Below are positions 38,661-47,982 of a stretch of 64,000 bases of DNA, piece by piece; the first letter of the stretch is position 1, and each line of letters begins with the position of its first letter. Location: NCBI GenBank assembly GCA_016712595.1, contig JADJQT010000002.1:248001-312000 (forward strand). Direction: 5' to 3'. The stretch comes from Rhodospirillales bacterium (GTDB lineage Bacteria > Pseudomonadota > Alphaproteobacteria > Rhodospirillales > Defluviicoccaceae). The translations under genes and the position numbers were made by a program. The notes beneath the pieces were generated by a model. That model saw only the letters and a program-made list of their open reading frames with translations, made no database searches and was not told where the DNA came from.

Positions 38661-39062
38661 TGTAACCGCTCCTTGCAGCAACCCCGCGCGCAATACCTAG
38701 CTACAAGAAGACCATATTTTTCCAAAAGAACCGTTAAGATCGGCAGGGGAATGGTGGCGAATGATTGAACACGTGGCCGCGGTCATCGATAGGCATGCTG
38801 TCGCTTTATCGCTGCACTTATTGCGATTGGCTCGCGTGCCGACCGTTCGCATCGCCGATTGAATAAAGGGGGTTCAACCGCCAGACGCTGTCCACGCAAG
38901 GCCTGCGTGCCAGCAGGCGCTATCCATCGTCTATGGGAATTTACCGCCGGAGCGGTAGAGGGCTCGTCATGATCATAAGGGCGAAGGCGACCGTGGGTGA
39001 CGGCAAAAGTCGTCGATCAAAGCGCCCGGCAGCATCAGTCAGATCAGCGCGGATACGCCCGC
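38661..39062. other. Gene-free stretch upstream of the MarR-type gene
   Basis: About 400 bases with no convincing frame; a 64-residue Arg/Ala-rich plus-strand frame (38933-39127) looks like chance. An AT-rich patch near 38705-38735 could hold the MarR promoter. Confidence 0.5.
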
Positions 39063-39233
39063 CTATGGCGCAAGCAGGTGCGAAAGCCCGGATAGCACGC
39101 TCAGCAAGGAGCCGCCTTCGGCACTAATGAGCGTAATTATGGTTATCGAGGCCAAAGCAGCAATCAATGGCGAGGCGATGGACGATCTTCCGCGGCTATC
39201 CGGATAAGATTCATAATCTGGCTTGCGGATCAT
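39063..39233 (-). CDS. Putative small membrane protein
   Basis: A 56-residue frame starts with Met at 39233 (MIRKPDYESYPDSRGRSS), continues with a hydrophobic stretch PLIAALASITIITLIS and ends GLSHLLAP with TAG. GAGAAAG lies 9-15 bases upstream and a promoter with TTGACC and 17-base spacing lies at 39279-39307. It has a charged N-terminus followed by one membrane helix. I know no family; its short length would make most gene callers miss it. Confidence 0.45.
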   Translation of the reverse strand: MIRKPDYESYPDSRGRSSIASPLIAALASITIITLISAEGGSLLSVLSGLSHLLAP

Positions 39234-39278
39234 CTTGACGTTCTTTCTCTACAGGGCTTGGCCCAGAATTCGTTAATG

Positions 39279-39307
39279 ATGGTATGTATTATTCAGGTGA
39301 AGGTCAA
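39279..39307 (-). promoter_or_regulatory. Putative promoter of the small membrane protein
   Basis: On the minus strand TTGACC (39307-39302), 17 bases, TACCAT (39284-39279). Transcription would begin about 40 bases before the small gene. The surrounding stretch is AT-rich (39230-39365). Confidence 0.45.
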
Positions 39308-39494
39308 AATTAATATTCGTTACTATAATTCGCCAAAATACGTAAAAAGTTTGCCGATTATTGTGCACGAATCCTCCCATGAAGAGTGCCGCCATGCAGC
39401 CGCCTGACGTCGTGCCGCTGAAAGGGGGGCGGAACGATTGGGCGGCGCGGACGTCCTTACGGATCGCCCGCGCCGCCAGCTGCTTAGCGCGTCG

Positions 39495-40244
39495 TCAGCG
39501 CTTTGTTTCCGGCTCGACCTCGCGAGCGCGCCGGCGCGCTCGCGCCGCTGCGGCCATGAGGTTGAGCGTTTCGACGCCAACCGAAAATGCGATCGCGAAA
39601 TAGAGGTAGCCGCGTGGAATGTGGAAGTGCAGTCCATCCGCGATCAACGCCACGCCGACCAGCAACAAAAAGCTGAGGGCCAGCATCTTCACCGTTGGGT
39701 GCTGATTGATGAACGTGCCGATTGGCTTGGCGGCGACCAGCATCACGCCCACCGAGATCAGTACCGCCGTGATCATTACCGGCAATTGCTGCGACATGCC
39801 GACGGCGGTAATCACTGAATCGAGAGAGAAGACGACGTCGAGCAAGACGATCTGAAAAATGACCACGGCAAACGAAGCCGGCGCCGCCCGCACGTCCTCG
39901 GCTTCCGCTCCCTCCGCCATGTGGTGAACCTCCATCGTTCCCTTGATGAGGAGGAAGAGACCGCCACCCAGCAGCACGAGGTCGCGCCAGGACACATCCT
40001 GGGTGAACACGGTGAAAACCGGCTGGGTCAAGCCGATGATCCAGGTAATCGAGAACAGCAGCAGAATCCGCATCCCCGCCGCGAGCCCGAGACCGATCAT
40101 ACGCGCCCTCGGTCGCAGCTCGGCGGGTAGCCGACCCGAGACGATCGACAGGAAAATGACGTTATCGATGCCGAGCACGATTTCGAGCAATGACAGGGTG
40201 AGGAGGCTCGCCCAGGCCTGCGGATCGGACAGCAACTCTAACAT
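39495..40244 (-). CDS. TerC-family membrane protein
   Basis: The 249-residue protein has about seven hydrophobic segments with the TerC signatures LEIVLGIDNVIFLSIVSG and LLDVVFSLDSVITAVGM, whose acidic residues are thought to handle metal ions. Relatives (YkoY, Alx, MntY-like) export manganese or load it into exported proteins. A hydrophilic loop at about 105-125 (EVHHMAEGAEAEDV) and a basic C-terminal tail are cytoplasmic. No manganese riboswitch is recognisable upstream. It reads as a single-gene unit. Confidence 0.92.
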   Translation of the reverse strand: MLELLSDPQAWASLLTLSLLEIVLGIDNVIFLSIVSGRLPAELRPRARMIGLGLAAGMRILLLFSITWIIGLTQPVFTVFTQDVSWRDLVLLGGGLFLLIKGTMEVHHMAEGAEAEDVRAAPASFAVVIFQIVLLDVVFSLDSVITAVGMSQQLPVMITAVLISVGVMLVAAKPIGTFINQHPTVKMLALSFLLLVGVALIADGLHFHIPRGYLYFAIAFSVGVETLNLMAAAARARRRAREVEPETKR

Positions 40245-40325
40245 TCAACCTAACCTTCTGTTGTTATACCGCCAGCCGCGATCGGCGTGTCGTGCCTGCG
40301 CGCCGATTCGATACCGACGGCGGCG

Positions 40326-40354
40326 ATAGTGCCGACAGTGCGAACGAGTGACAA
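40326..40354 (-). promoter_or_regulatory. Putative terC promoter
   Basis: On the minus strand TTGTCA (40354-40349), 17 bases, CACTAT (40331-40326), about 80 bases before the terC start codon. The -35 is good and the -10 weak. Confidence 0.35.
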
Positions 40355-40510
40355 TCCTCGTGGCGCAGTGCCACCGCGGTGATCGACGTCCGACCAGGAA
40401 CGCGCCTGTGGGCGAGACAAGCGATGCCCTTGACGAGGACGACTGCGGCTTTACTGTGCCGATCCGAGTGATGAAAAAGAGCGCATGTGCGCCATTTCCA
40501 GGAAACGGCA

Positions 40511-41365
40511 ATGAAATTCTTGCGTTATGGTCCCTGCGGTCACGAAAAGCCGGCGATACTCGACGATAAGGGCCGCATTCGCGATCTCTCTGGACATATT
40601 TCTGATCTTCGCGACGCCATGCTTCATCCCGACCGGCTTCGAACTCTTGCGGCCCTGGACCCATCGTCGCTGCCGCTCGTCGACGGATCGCCGCGGCTGG
40701 GTGTGCCGGTCGCTGGCATCGGCAAGATATTCGGCATCGGCCTCAACTATCGCAGCCACGCGGCGGAGACGGGAGCGACGCCGGGCGCCGAACCGCTTCT
40801 GTTCTCGAAGGCGATCACGGCCCTGACCGGGCCCAACGACGGCATCATGCTGCCGCGCAATTCGCTGAAAACCGACTGGGAGGTGGAGCTGGCGGTGATC
40901 ATCGGCGCTAAGGCACAATACATCGATGAGCGTCGCGCCCTCGACTATGTGGCCGGCTTCGCCGTGATCAATGACGTCTCCGAGCGCGCCTTTCAGAAGC
41001 AGCGAGGCGGCCAGTTCGTAAAGGGCAAGAGCGCTGATACCTTCGCTCCCATCGGACCCTGGCTGGTCACGCCCGATGAAATCGACGACGTTCAGGCGCT
41101 GAGTCTGTGGCTCGACGTCAACGGCAGGCGGCGGCAGACGGGGAAGACCGCCGATATGATTTTTTCTGTGGCTTTCCTGATCAGCCATATCAGCCAGTTC
41201 ATAACGCTCCTTCCGGGCGACGTCATCGCTACCGGAACGCCGGACGGCGTCGGCGCTGGCTGCGTGCCGCCGGAATTCCTAAAGCCCGGCGACGTTGTCG
41301 AACTGGGCGTCGAGGGTCTTGGCCGCCAGCGTCAGGAGGTCATCGCCTACAGGCCGGGCACTTGA
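40511..41365 (+). CDS. Fumarylacetoacetate hydrolase-family protein
   Basis: The protein of 284 residues has the FAH C-terminal domain: KIFGIGLNYRSHAAETGA, EPLLFSKAITALTGPNDGI, the metal-binding DWEVELAVIIG, AGFAVINDVSERAFQ, GKSADTFAPIGPWLVT and LPGDVIATGTPDGVG. Relatives are 2-hydroxyhepta-diene-dioate isomerases, fumarylpyruvate hydrolases or oxaloacetate decarboxylases in aromatic breakdown. The Met at 40511 (MKFLRYG) is chosen; eight further upstream residues are unconserved. Substrate unknown. Confidence 0.9.
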   Translation: MKFLRYGPCGHEKPAILDDKGRIRDLSGHISDLRDAMLHPDRLRTLAALDPSSLPLVDGSPRLGVPVAGIGKIFGIGLNYRSHAAETGATPGAEPLLFSKAITALTGPNDGIMLPRNSLKTDWEVELAVIIGAKAQYIDERRALDYVAGFAVINDVSERAFQKQRGGQFVKGKSADTFAPIGPWLVTPDEIDDVQALSLWLDVNGRRRQTGKTADMIFSVAFLISHISQFITLLPGDVIATGTPDGVGAGCVPPEFLKPGDVVELGVEGLGRQRQEVIAYRPGT

Positions 41366-41420
41366 AGCCATACCCTTCCAGGTTGGCCGGGTAGCAGGAG
41401 AACAGGGGGGGTAAAAGCCT

Positions 41421-42215
41421 ATGCTCATCGCTCAGATCTCGGATACGCACTTGCGCGCGGACAATAGCTTGATGCATGGCCGGATCGATACCCGGCGGGC
41501 ACTCGCCGATGCGGTCGCCCACATCAATGCGCTTGATCCCCGTCCCGACATCGTTCTCGCCACCGGCGATCTCGTCGATCGGGCGCAACCGGGTGATTAT
41601 CCGCTGCTGCGATCCATGCTGGACGGACTTCAGATGCCGGTATTTGTCATTCCCGGCAATCACGACGAACGCGAGATGATGCGCGGCGCCTTTTGCGATC
41701 AGGGCTATCTGCCGTCCGAGGGCACGTTTTTGCATTATGCGATCGAGGATCACCCGATCCGGCTGATCGGACTCGATACCCAGCGGCCAGGCGAAGTGCG
41801 AGGTGGGCTGTGCCGCGCGCGCCTCGCGTGGTTGCGCGATCGCCTGGACGAGTGCCCGGATCGGCCGACGCTGGTGTTCATGCATCATCCGCCGTTCGCG
41901 TCCGGCATCGTGTTTCTCGACAGGCCCGCATTCGAGGGCGCCGAGGACATGGCCGCGATCATTGCCGACCGCCCACACGTCCGTCAGGTCATCTGCGGTC
42001 ATATTCATCGCGTTATTTATCTGAACTGGGCGGGGACCTGCGCCGCTGTCGCCCCCTCGACCGTCTATCAGATGAACCTCACCTTCAAACCCGATGTTTC
42101 TTTTCAATTGACGGACGATCCGCCGGCGATCGCGCTCTACCGCTGGCGCGACGGTCTCGGCCCTGTCGGGTATGTCAGCCAGATCATCCGCCGGAAGCCC
42201 GAGCGCGACAGCTGA
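41421..42215 (+). CDS. cpdA: CpdA-like 3',5'-cyclic-AMP phosphodiesterase
   Basis: The 264-residue metallophosphoesterase has the di-metal motifs ISDTHLRADN, ATGDLVDRAQPGDY, PGNHDEREMM, HHPPF and CGHIHRVIY. It matches class III cyclic-nucleotide phosphodiesterases such as CpdA, which would lower cAMP. This is of interest beside the cNMP-binding glutaminase at the window's left edge, though the two are 40 kb apart. It starts 55 bases after the FAH-family gene. Confidence 0.88.
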   Translation: MLIAQISDTHLRADNSLMHGRIDTRRALADAVAHINALDPRPDIVLATGDLVDRAQPGDYPLLRSMLDGLQMPVFVIPGNHDEREMMRGAFCDQGYLPSEGTFLHYAIEDHPIRLIGLDTQRPGEVRGGLCRARLAWLRDRLDECPDRPTLVFMHHPPFASGIVFLDRPAFEGAEDMAAIIADRPHVRQVICGHIHRVIYLNWAGTCAAVAPSTVYQMNLTFKPDVSFQLTDDPPAIALYRWRDGLGPVGYVSQIIRRKPERDS

Positions 42216-42616
42216 TCGCTGCCGGCTTCGGGACGGGCGACGGTATTCGCCCCGCCATGGAAATTCTGTTCCGAAGGCACGGACCGGCTTAGCGCTGCCG
42301 GCGCGAAGGGCGAAAATGGGGCAAGATCATGGCGGTGCCGATTGATCCGTTTCGCTGGTTCGCCGCAGCCAAGACCGCGGATGTCCTATAGTGCGTGATC
42401 GTCGTCACAGACGAGCGCCACATAACCGCCACACAATTGCCAACCTCTGTACGAGAAGAGGCGAAGGTAACGATACGCCGAGGCGCGGACCCGAAACCCG
42501 GTCACGGAATGGTCGGAACCGATGTTGGGGGCATCGCACCTGAGCCCCTGCGCGCCCGCTCTCTTGCGAAGGCCGTGACTTGGTTTGATGCCGGATACGG
42601 CGGCGAAGGACGGCTC

Positions 42617-42805
42617 ATGAAAGCGCAACCTGTTCCCGAAAAACCCCTGATTTCCGACATGATGCAGAGCGTTCCCGATGGTTGCGGAAGCTGGGATCTG
42701 CCGCTGTTTTTCGTGGCACTGGTCATCGCCCTTGCCGTGAGCATATCGCTGCACGTCCATTTGCGCCCGTTCCCGAAACGGGCCCGCCTGCGGCCGGTGA
42801 CCTGA
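42617..42805 (+). CDS. Putative small membrane protein
   Basis: A 62-residue frame starts at 42617 (MKAQPVPEKPLISDMMQSV), with GAAGGA six to eleven bases upstream. It has one hydrophobic segment, LPLFFVALVIALAVSISL, and a basic tail. The frame extends upstream to 42395 but that part looks unstructured. I recognise no family. 42216-42616 otherwise shows nothing codable. Confidence 0.4.
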   Translation: MKAQPVPEKPLISDMMQSVPDGCGSWDLPLFFVALVIALAVSISLHVHLRPFPKRARLRPVT

Positions 42806-43010
42806 AGTCGCTTTGCGTCGCGCCGCAAACGGCATCACCGCTCGCGAGGGATCGCGCTGGGAAGGGCGGCGTGCCGACTGCGTGTCATCTCGGCGCAAGA
42901 ACTGCCCCGCGCGGCAATCGCTAACGGTTGTTTGCCGGCCACCCGCCGATCGGCTAAGACGCGCTCGCCCCAACGCGTGGGCAGCGCATCGAATCGCAAA
43001 GGATGGCGGC

Positions 43011-43892
43011 ATGCAGACGTTCGATGCCAGTGACGGGCAGACACTGGCGCTAAGGATCACCGGGAGCGGCCCACCGATCGTGTTGCTGCATGAGTGGGCG
43101 TCCAGCCATCGGGTCTGGGAGCCGATTGCGCACCGGCTATCGGATCGGTTTACCGTCTACCGCTGGGATGCGCGCGGCCATGGGGGAGACGGCCATGGGG
43201 CATCCGCGGCGCCGGGCGGGCGCGCCGCGAGCGCCGCGGCTCACAGTCCGTCCCCGCTGACCGTCGAGCGGATGGCCGACGATTTGCGCGATCTGATCGA
43301 GAACTATCGCCTTGAGCGTCCCGTGGTAATCGGCCATTCGATGGGCGCACTGACGCTGTGGTGCTACGTTGCCCGGCACGGCTGCGGCCGGCTCGGGCGG
43401 ATCGGCATCATCGACCAGTCACCGCGCCTGCGGTCCGATCCGCGCTGGCCGTTCGGCATTTACGGTGACTGGACGCCCGAGCGCGACGCGGCTTTCATCG
43501 CAGCGCTTAAGCGCGATTTCGCTGAAACGGTGATTGAGCTGGTTTCACTCGGTTTGAACGAGCGCGCCCGTCAGCGGTTCGAAGCGGGCCATCCCAGCAT
43601 CGAGCGGCTGCGCACCTACTTCACCATGCTCAATGCGGTCCCGCTGATCGAGGTCTGGCCAAGTCTGTCGAACGTCGACTTTCGCTCGGTACTGCCAACG
43701 ATCACTGTCCCCGCCCTGCTCGTCTACGGTAATGAGAGCAATTTCTACCCGCAGGGGACCGGTCCCTGGGTGCGCGAAGCCATTCCCTTAGCGAAACTGC
43801 TCGTCTACGAGCGAGCCGACCATTCGCCCCATGTAGGCCAGCCCGACCGCTTCGTCGCCGATCTTGTCGACTTCATTGACAGCGCCGCTTGA
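43011..43892 (+). CDS. Alpha/beta hydrolase
   Basis: The protein of 293 residues has an alpha/beta hydrolase fold: IVLLHEWASSHRVWEPIAHR, RWDARGHGGDG, nucleophile elbow VVIGHSMGALT, and the catalytic His in RADHSPHVGQP; the acid is probably Asp or Glu in LLVYGNESNF. An insertion of Ala/Ser-rich residues lies near 65-80. It may be an esterase or haloperoxidase-like enzyme; substrate unknown. AAAGGATGG precedes the ATG at 43011. Confidence 0.88.
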   Translation: MQTFDASDGQTLALRITGSGPPIVLLHEWASSHRVWEPIAHRLSDRFTVYRWDARGHGGDGHGASAAPGGRAASAAAHSPSPLTVERMADDLRDLIENYRLERPVVIGHSMGALTLWCYVARHGCGRLGRIGIIDQSPRLRSDPRWPFGIYGDWTPERDAAFIAALKRDFAETVIELVSLGLNERARQRFEAGHPSIERLRTYFTMLNAVPLIEVWPSLSNVDFRSVLPTITVPALLVYGNESNFYPQGTGPWVREAIPLAKLLVYERADHSPHVGQPDRFVADLVDFIDSAA

Positions 43893-43913
43893 GGCGGTCA
43901 GCGGGACAGGGCG

Positions 43914-45290
43914 ATGAGTTGGAACCGACGACGCGCCGCGAGCAGGAGCGATCGCACGCGGCGAGGTGGGGGACGGCAGGCGGCAGGCGCGGGAACCAGC
44001 GGACTCATCGAGGTGGAGATCGGCCGCATCGGCGCTCGCGGCGATGGAGTCGCTGAAAGCGCGGATGGCCGGTTCTATGTTCCGTTCACGATTCCCGGCG
44101 AACGGGTCCGCATCCGGCCCGGCGGCGCGCGCGGCAATGGTCGGGACGCGGACCTGTTGGAAATCCTCGCGCCCGCCATCGAGCGCCGCGCGCCCGCATG
44201 CCCGCATTTCGGCCACTGCGGCGGCTGCGCATTGCAGCACCTCGCCGACGCCGCCTATGCTGAATGGAAGCTCGAGCGGCTGGAACTGGCGCTCGCGCGC
44301 GCCGGCATCACCAGCAGCCCGCGCGAGCCGCTGGTGCGTACGCCGCCGCGAGCACGACGTCGGGCGCGCTTCGCCGCCGTGCGCCGAAGCGCCGGGCCGC
44401 ACGCAACCCTGTGCGTCGGTTTTGCCGTCCGCCGTGGGCACGACGTTGTCGATCTGGCTGCCTGCCCGGTGCTTGATCCGCAAATCCTCGCGCTGTTGCC
44501 GGCGCTTCGCCAGCTCCTCGTCACCCTGCCGGAGCGTCGCGCGCCCGCGCACATCGCCGTTCCCCGGCTCGATGCCGGCCTTGATGTCGTTGTGGAGCGA
44601 ACGGGCGCCCCGACGCTCGCAGAGCGCGAACACCTCGCCGCGTTCTCTGCCGCCGCCGATCTTGCCCGGCTGTCGTGGCTGGCGGCGGACCTGTCCCAGC
44701 CTGCCGAGCCGCTGGTCGAGCGCCGCCGGCCGTTCGCCGTGTTTGGCGGGGTCCTCGTCGCGCTGCCGCCGGGCGGTTTCCTGCAGGCGAGCACCGCCGG
44801 CGAGGTCGCGCTCGTCGCCGTCGTCGTCGGGGCGCTCGCCAATGTGGGCGGGTCGTCTCGGCGTCGCGCGGTGGCCGACTTGTTCGCCGGCGCCGGCACC
44901 TTCACCTTTCCGCTCGCCGCGGCGGGAGCGCGGGTGCACGCCATCGATGCCGACGCCGCGTCTTTGCAAGCGCTCAAGGATGCGGCGCGGCCGATACCCG
45001 GGGTTAGCGTCGAGCGACGAGACCTCCTCGCCCGGCCCCTGCTGAGCGAAGAGCTGCGGCAGTATGACATGGTCGTGTTTGATCCGCCGCGCGCCGGAGC
45101 GGCGGCACAGGCGGCGCAGCTTGCCGCCGCGTCCGTGCCGACGGTGGTGGCCGTCTCGTGCAATCCCGAGACGTTCGCCCGCGATGCCCGCATCCTGATC
45201 GACGGCGGCTACCGCCTTGAGCGCATCGTTCCTGTCGATCAGTTCTTGTGGTCACCGCACCTCGAGCTTGCCGCCGTATTTCGGCGATGA
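43914..45290 (+). CDS. TrmA/RlmD-family RNA (uracil-5-)-methyltransferase
   Basis: The 458-residue protein has a basic N-terminus, a TRAM domain (IEVEIGRIGARGDGVAE ... GERVRI), iron-sulfur cysteines CPHFGHCGGCALQH with a later CPVL, and a SAM domain: ADLFAGAGTFTFPLAAAGA, FDPPRAGA and VSCNPETFARDARILIDGGY containing the catalytic Cys. It methylates U to m5U in 23S rRNA or tRNA; which site cannot be told from sequence. It lies 21 bases after the hydrolase gene. Confidence 0.92.
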   Translation: MSWNRRRAASRSDRTRRGGGRQAAGAGTSGLIEVEIGRIGARGDGVAESADGRFYVPFTIPGERVRIRPGGARGNGRDADLLEILAPAIERRAPACPHFGHCGGCALQHLADAAYAEWKLERLELALARAGITSSPREPLVRTPPRARRRARFAAVRRSAGPHATLCVGFAVRRGHDVVDLAACPVLDPQILALLPALRQLLVTLPERRAPAHIAVPRLDAGLDVVVERTGAPTLAEREHLAAFSAAADLARLSWLAADLSQPAEPLVERRRPFAVFGGVLVALPPGGFLQASTAGEVALVAVVVGALANVGGSSRRRAVADLFAGAGTFTFPLAAAGARVHAIDADAASLQALKDAARPIPGVSVERRDLLARPLLSEELRQYDMVVFDPPRAGAAAQAAQLAAASVPTVVAVSCNPETFARDARILIDGGYRLERIVPVDQFLWSPHLELAAVFRR

Positions 45291-45316
45291 TCGCCCCCCG
45301 GCAGGCGGGGGCGCGC

Positions 45317-46216
45317 TCAGCCGAGGACCCGGCCGGCAATCACGTCGAGCTTGGCGACCAACGCCGGATCGCGAGCGGACGGCGCGGTGATGATCGCCTG
45401 CGACAACGCCGTATGGCAGCCGGCGGGGCAGTCCGTGACCCGGCCCGCGAGGCGGGGGATGACGGCGCCGACGAGGCCGCGCGCCTTTGCCGCATTGTCG
45501 CGAAGGACACGGACGATCGCCTCGACGCTGACATGGTCGTGGTCCGGGTGCCAGCAGTCCCAGTCCGTCACCATGGCCACCGTCGCGTAGCAGAGTTCGG
45601 CCTCGCGGGCGAGCTTCGCTTCCGGCATGTTGGTCATGCCGATGACATCGCATCCCCACGACCGGTAGAGCCGGCTTTCCGCCAGGGTCGAGAACTGCGG
45701 CCCCTCCATGACCAGGTAGGTGCCACCGCGCACGGCGGTGATGCCGCGAGCCGCGCATGCGGCTTCCAACGCATCGTCGAGCCGGGGGCAGACCGGGTGG
45801 CCCAGCCCCACGTGCGCGACCAGGCCTTCACCGAAGAAGCTCTTTGCCCGCGCGAAGGTGCGGTCGATGAACTGGTCGACGAGAACGAAGGTTCCGGGCG
45901 GCAAGGCCTCGTTCAGCGACCCGCAGGCCGAGAGCGAGATCACCTCGGTCACGCCAGTCCGTTTCAAGGCATCGATGTTCGCCCGGTTGTTGAGTGCCGA
46001 GGGTGAAACGCGATGCCCACGGCCGTGCCGCGGCAGGAAAACGCATTTCTGCCCGTGGACCCAGCCGATGAGCAATTCGTCCGACGGTTGACCCCACGGT
46101 GTGGCGACCTTCACCCATTCGGCATTCTCAAGGCCGTCGATTTCGTAGAGTCCGCTGCCGCCAATGATTCCGACAACCGGCGGCGTGCTCGTTCCTGGTG
46201 CGCACCCCTCGCTCAT
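45317..46216 (-). CDS. mtnP: S-methyl-5'-thioadenosine phosphorylase
   Basis: MtnP cleaves 5'-methylthioadenosine to adenine and methylthioribose-1-phosphate in methionine salvage. The 299 residues have VVGIIGGSGLYEIDGLE, PRHGRGHRVSPSALNNRANI, SLSACGSLNE, GTYLVMEGPQFSTLAE, VIGMTNMPEAKLAREAELCY (within limits) and VTDWDCWHP. ATG 46216 follows GGAGG at eight bases. No other salvage genes are adjacent. Confidence 0.95.
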   Translation of the reverse strand: MSEGCAPGTSTPPVVGIIGGSGLYEIDGLENAEWVKVATPWGQPSDELLIGWVHGQKCVFLPRHGRGHRVSPSALNNRANIDALKRTGVTEVISLSACGSLNEALPPGTFVLVDQFIDRTFARAKSFFGEGLVAHVGLGHPVCPRLDDALEAACAARGITAVRGGTYLVMEGPQFSTLAESRLYRSWGCDVIGMTNMPEAKLAREAELCYATVAMVTDWDCWHPDHDHVSVEAIVRVLRDNAAKARGLVGAVIPRLAGRVTDCPAGCHTALSQAIITAPSARDPALVAKLDVIAGRVLG

Positions 46217-46462
46217 CACGTCCGCCTCCGTCTCGCCGACTGTCCAGTTCAGGCATCATGGTGGCGCGCCGCGCGTGGCTTGCCACCGTGGACCTCGTAC
46301 CGCAGGCGCGCTTGCGTTTGTTTACGCGCTGGCTCACCTCCGGACCGGTCAGTCTTTCAAGTTTTCTGCGCGCGTTCAACCGTCGCCGCGTCGCCGCGAG
46401 ATTTGACCCATGTGCCGCGGTGGGCCTAGGGTGGGCCCCGTGGGATCGACGAGGAGACGCCG

Positions 46463-47446
46463 ATGAAGGGGCGCACCCCGAGGTCGCAACCTGGCCGTCG
46501 CTGGGGGGCGGAGGGCGTTCGGCAGTCGTCATTGTCTCGGGCGCGCGCGCTTGCCGGGACGCTTGCCGGCGCGCTCGCGGTTTTGCTGGTCTGCGCCGGC
46601 GCAATGCCCGTCGCCGGTCCGGCCTCCGCCGCCGCACTCGATATCGCCGTGAACGGCAATCAATTGAGCGCTGACCTCGGTGCCGTGCCGCTTGCCGATG
46701 TCCTTGGCTCGGTGGCGCGGCAGACCGGGGCCGCGTTGAGCATTCGCGGCGACCTCGGCAAGATCCGACCACAGGCGTTCGCCGACGTTCCCCTCGCCGA
46801 AGCGCTGTCGCGACTGGCGCAGCCGAACGGCCTGATCCTGCAGTTTTCGAACGGGTCACGCCCCGGTGAGGCACCCCACCTTGTGGCGATCCGTGCGATC
46901 GCGCCGGCCGCCGCCGACGGCTCATCCGAGCGCCGCGTCACGCCTGTGGTCAGCCGCAGGACACCGCAAGGCGGCCTCCCCGCCGGTTTCTGGGATTACG
47001 AGAAGAGCAGCACACCACTACCGCCGCTCGACGAGCGCCTGGCAAAGATGAGTGAGATCGTGCAGTCGCGGGGTCCGGCGGCGACCGGCGCCCTCATCTC
47101 CGTGCTCATGGCCGACCCCGACCCCCAGGCGCGACGCTCGGCGCTCGGCCTGCTCGCCGGCTTTAGCAGCGACGACGCCCGCAGGGCAATTCTGGGGGCC
47201 GCGGCCGACCAGGATGCGAGCGTGCGTGGCGATGCGCTGCGCGCCTTGTCGCGGACCTCGGGCGAAAAACCCGTTCCCTTGCTTACGCAGATGGCGAAGG
47301 GCGATAGCGACGTCGATGTTCGCATCGAAGCGATCGGCCTGCTGTCGCCGAAGGACGGCGACCTTGCCCGCGTCGTCCTTGAAGGCGTGATGGACGATCC
47401 CGACCCGCGGCTGCGCGAAGCAGCGCAGAAGGCGCTGCGCAAGTGA
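46463..47446 (+). CDS. Exported HEAT-repeat protein with STN-like domain
   Basis: The 327-residue protein has a long signal peptide (LAGTLAGALAVLLVCAGAM, cleavage near GPASAAA), an STN-like segment typical of secretin/TonB-receptor N-termini (LDIAVNGNQLSADLGAVPLA, LSRLAQPNGLIL) and C-terminal HEAT repeats (DPDPQARRSALGLLAGFSSD, DASVRGDALRALSR, DVRIEAIGLLSP, DPRLREAAQKAL). It would be a periplasmic scaffold or secretion accessory. I do not know its family. It is alone and divergent from mtnP. Confidence 0.8.
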   Translation: MKGRTPRSQPGRRWGAEGVRQSSLSRARALAGTLAGALAVLLVCAGAMPVAGPASAAALDIAVNGNQLSADLGAVPLADVLGSVARQTGAALSIRGDLGKIRPQAFADVPLAEALSRLAQPNGLILQFSNGSRPGEAPHLVAIRAIAPAAADGSSERRVTPVVSRRTPQGGLPAGFWDYEKSSTPLPPLDERLAKMSEIVQSRGPAATGALISVLMADPDPQARRSALGLLAGFSSDDARRAILGAAADQDASVRGDALRALSRTSGEKPVPLLTQMAKGDSDVDVRIEAIGLLSPKDGDLARVVLEGVMDDPDPRLREAAQKALRK

Positions 47447-47520
47447 CGGTCGATTCCACAAAGACACCTTGGGCGGATCGCCGGCTTATCAGCGTTGATC
47501 CGGCGATGGACGATCGTTCG

Positions 47521-47982
47521 TTACATCGGATGAACGGTCGTCTTGCTCACCGTGCGCAGCACGAAGCTGGAATGGACGCGCGAGACGCCCGGCAGGCGGG
47601 CGAGGTGATCCTTGTGAATCCGCGCATAGTCCTCGACGTCCGCCGCCATGACCAGCAGCAGATAGTCAGCATCTCCCGACATTAGGTGGCATTCCATGAC
47701 GTCGGGGACCTGACGCACCGCTGCTTCAAAGGCGCTGAGGACCTCGTCGCTCTGGCTGGCGACAGTGATTTCCACGAAGACGATGCTGCGCCGTCCAATC
47801 TTCGCCGGATCGATCAACGCCACATAGCGGTCAATCACGCCCTGCGCTTCCAGGCTCCTGACCCGCCGCAGGCACGCGGATTGAGAAAGATGCACCCGCT
47901 CGGCGAGATCGGCGTTGGTCATTCGACCATTCGCCTGCAACAAATTAAGAATATTGCGATCTATCGCATCAAGGGCAATCAT
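47521..47982 (-). CDS. Lrp/AsnC-family regulator, probable regulator of alanine dehydrogenase
   Basis: The protein of 153 residues has the winged helix LDAIDRNILNLLQANGRMTN, LAERVHLSQSACLRRVRSLE and the RAM ligand domain (VFVEITVASQ, VMECHLMSGDADYLLLVMA). It is divergent from ald with a 144-base AT-rich gap, the arrangement of AldR-type regulators, which respond to alanine or leucine. The Met at 47982 fits the family. Confidence 0.94.
   Translation of the reverse strand: MIALDAIDRNILNLLQANGRMTNADLAERVHLSQSACLRRVRSLEAQGVIDRYVALIDPAKIGRRSIVFVEITVASQSDEVLSAFEAAVRQVPDVMECHLMSGDADYLLLVMAADVEDYARIHKDHLARLPGVSRVHSSFVLRTVSKTTVHPM

Noticed and set aside
38933..39127. 64-residue plus-strand frame
   Set aside because: Arg/Ala/Ser-rich chance composition, no ribosome site, overlaps the better-supported minus-strand small gene.
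40245..40325. Manganese (yybP-ykoY) riboswitch before terC
   Set aside because: Looked for the conserved paired loops of the yybP-ykoY element; they are absent from the short leader.
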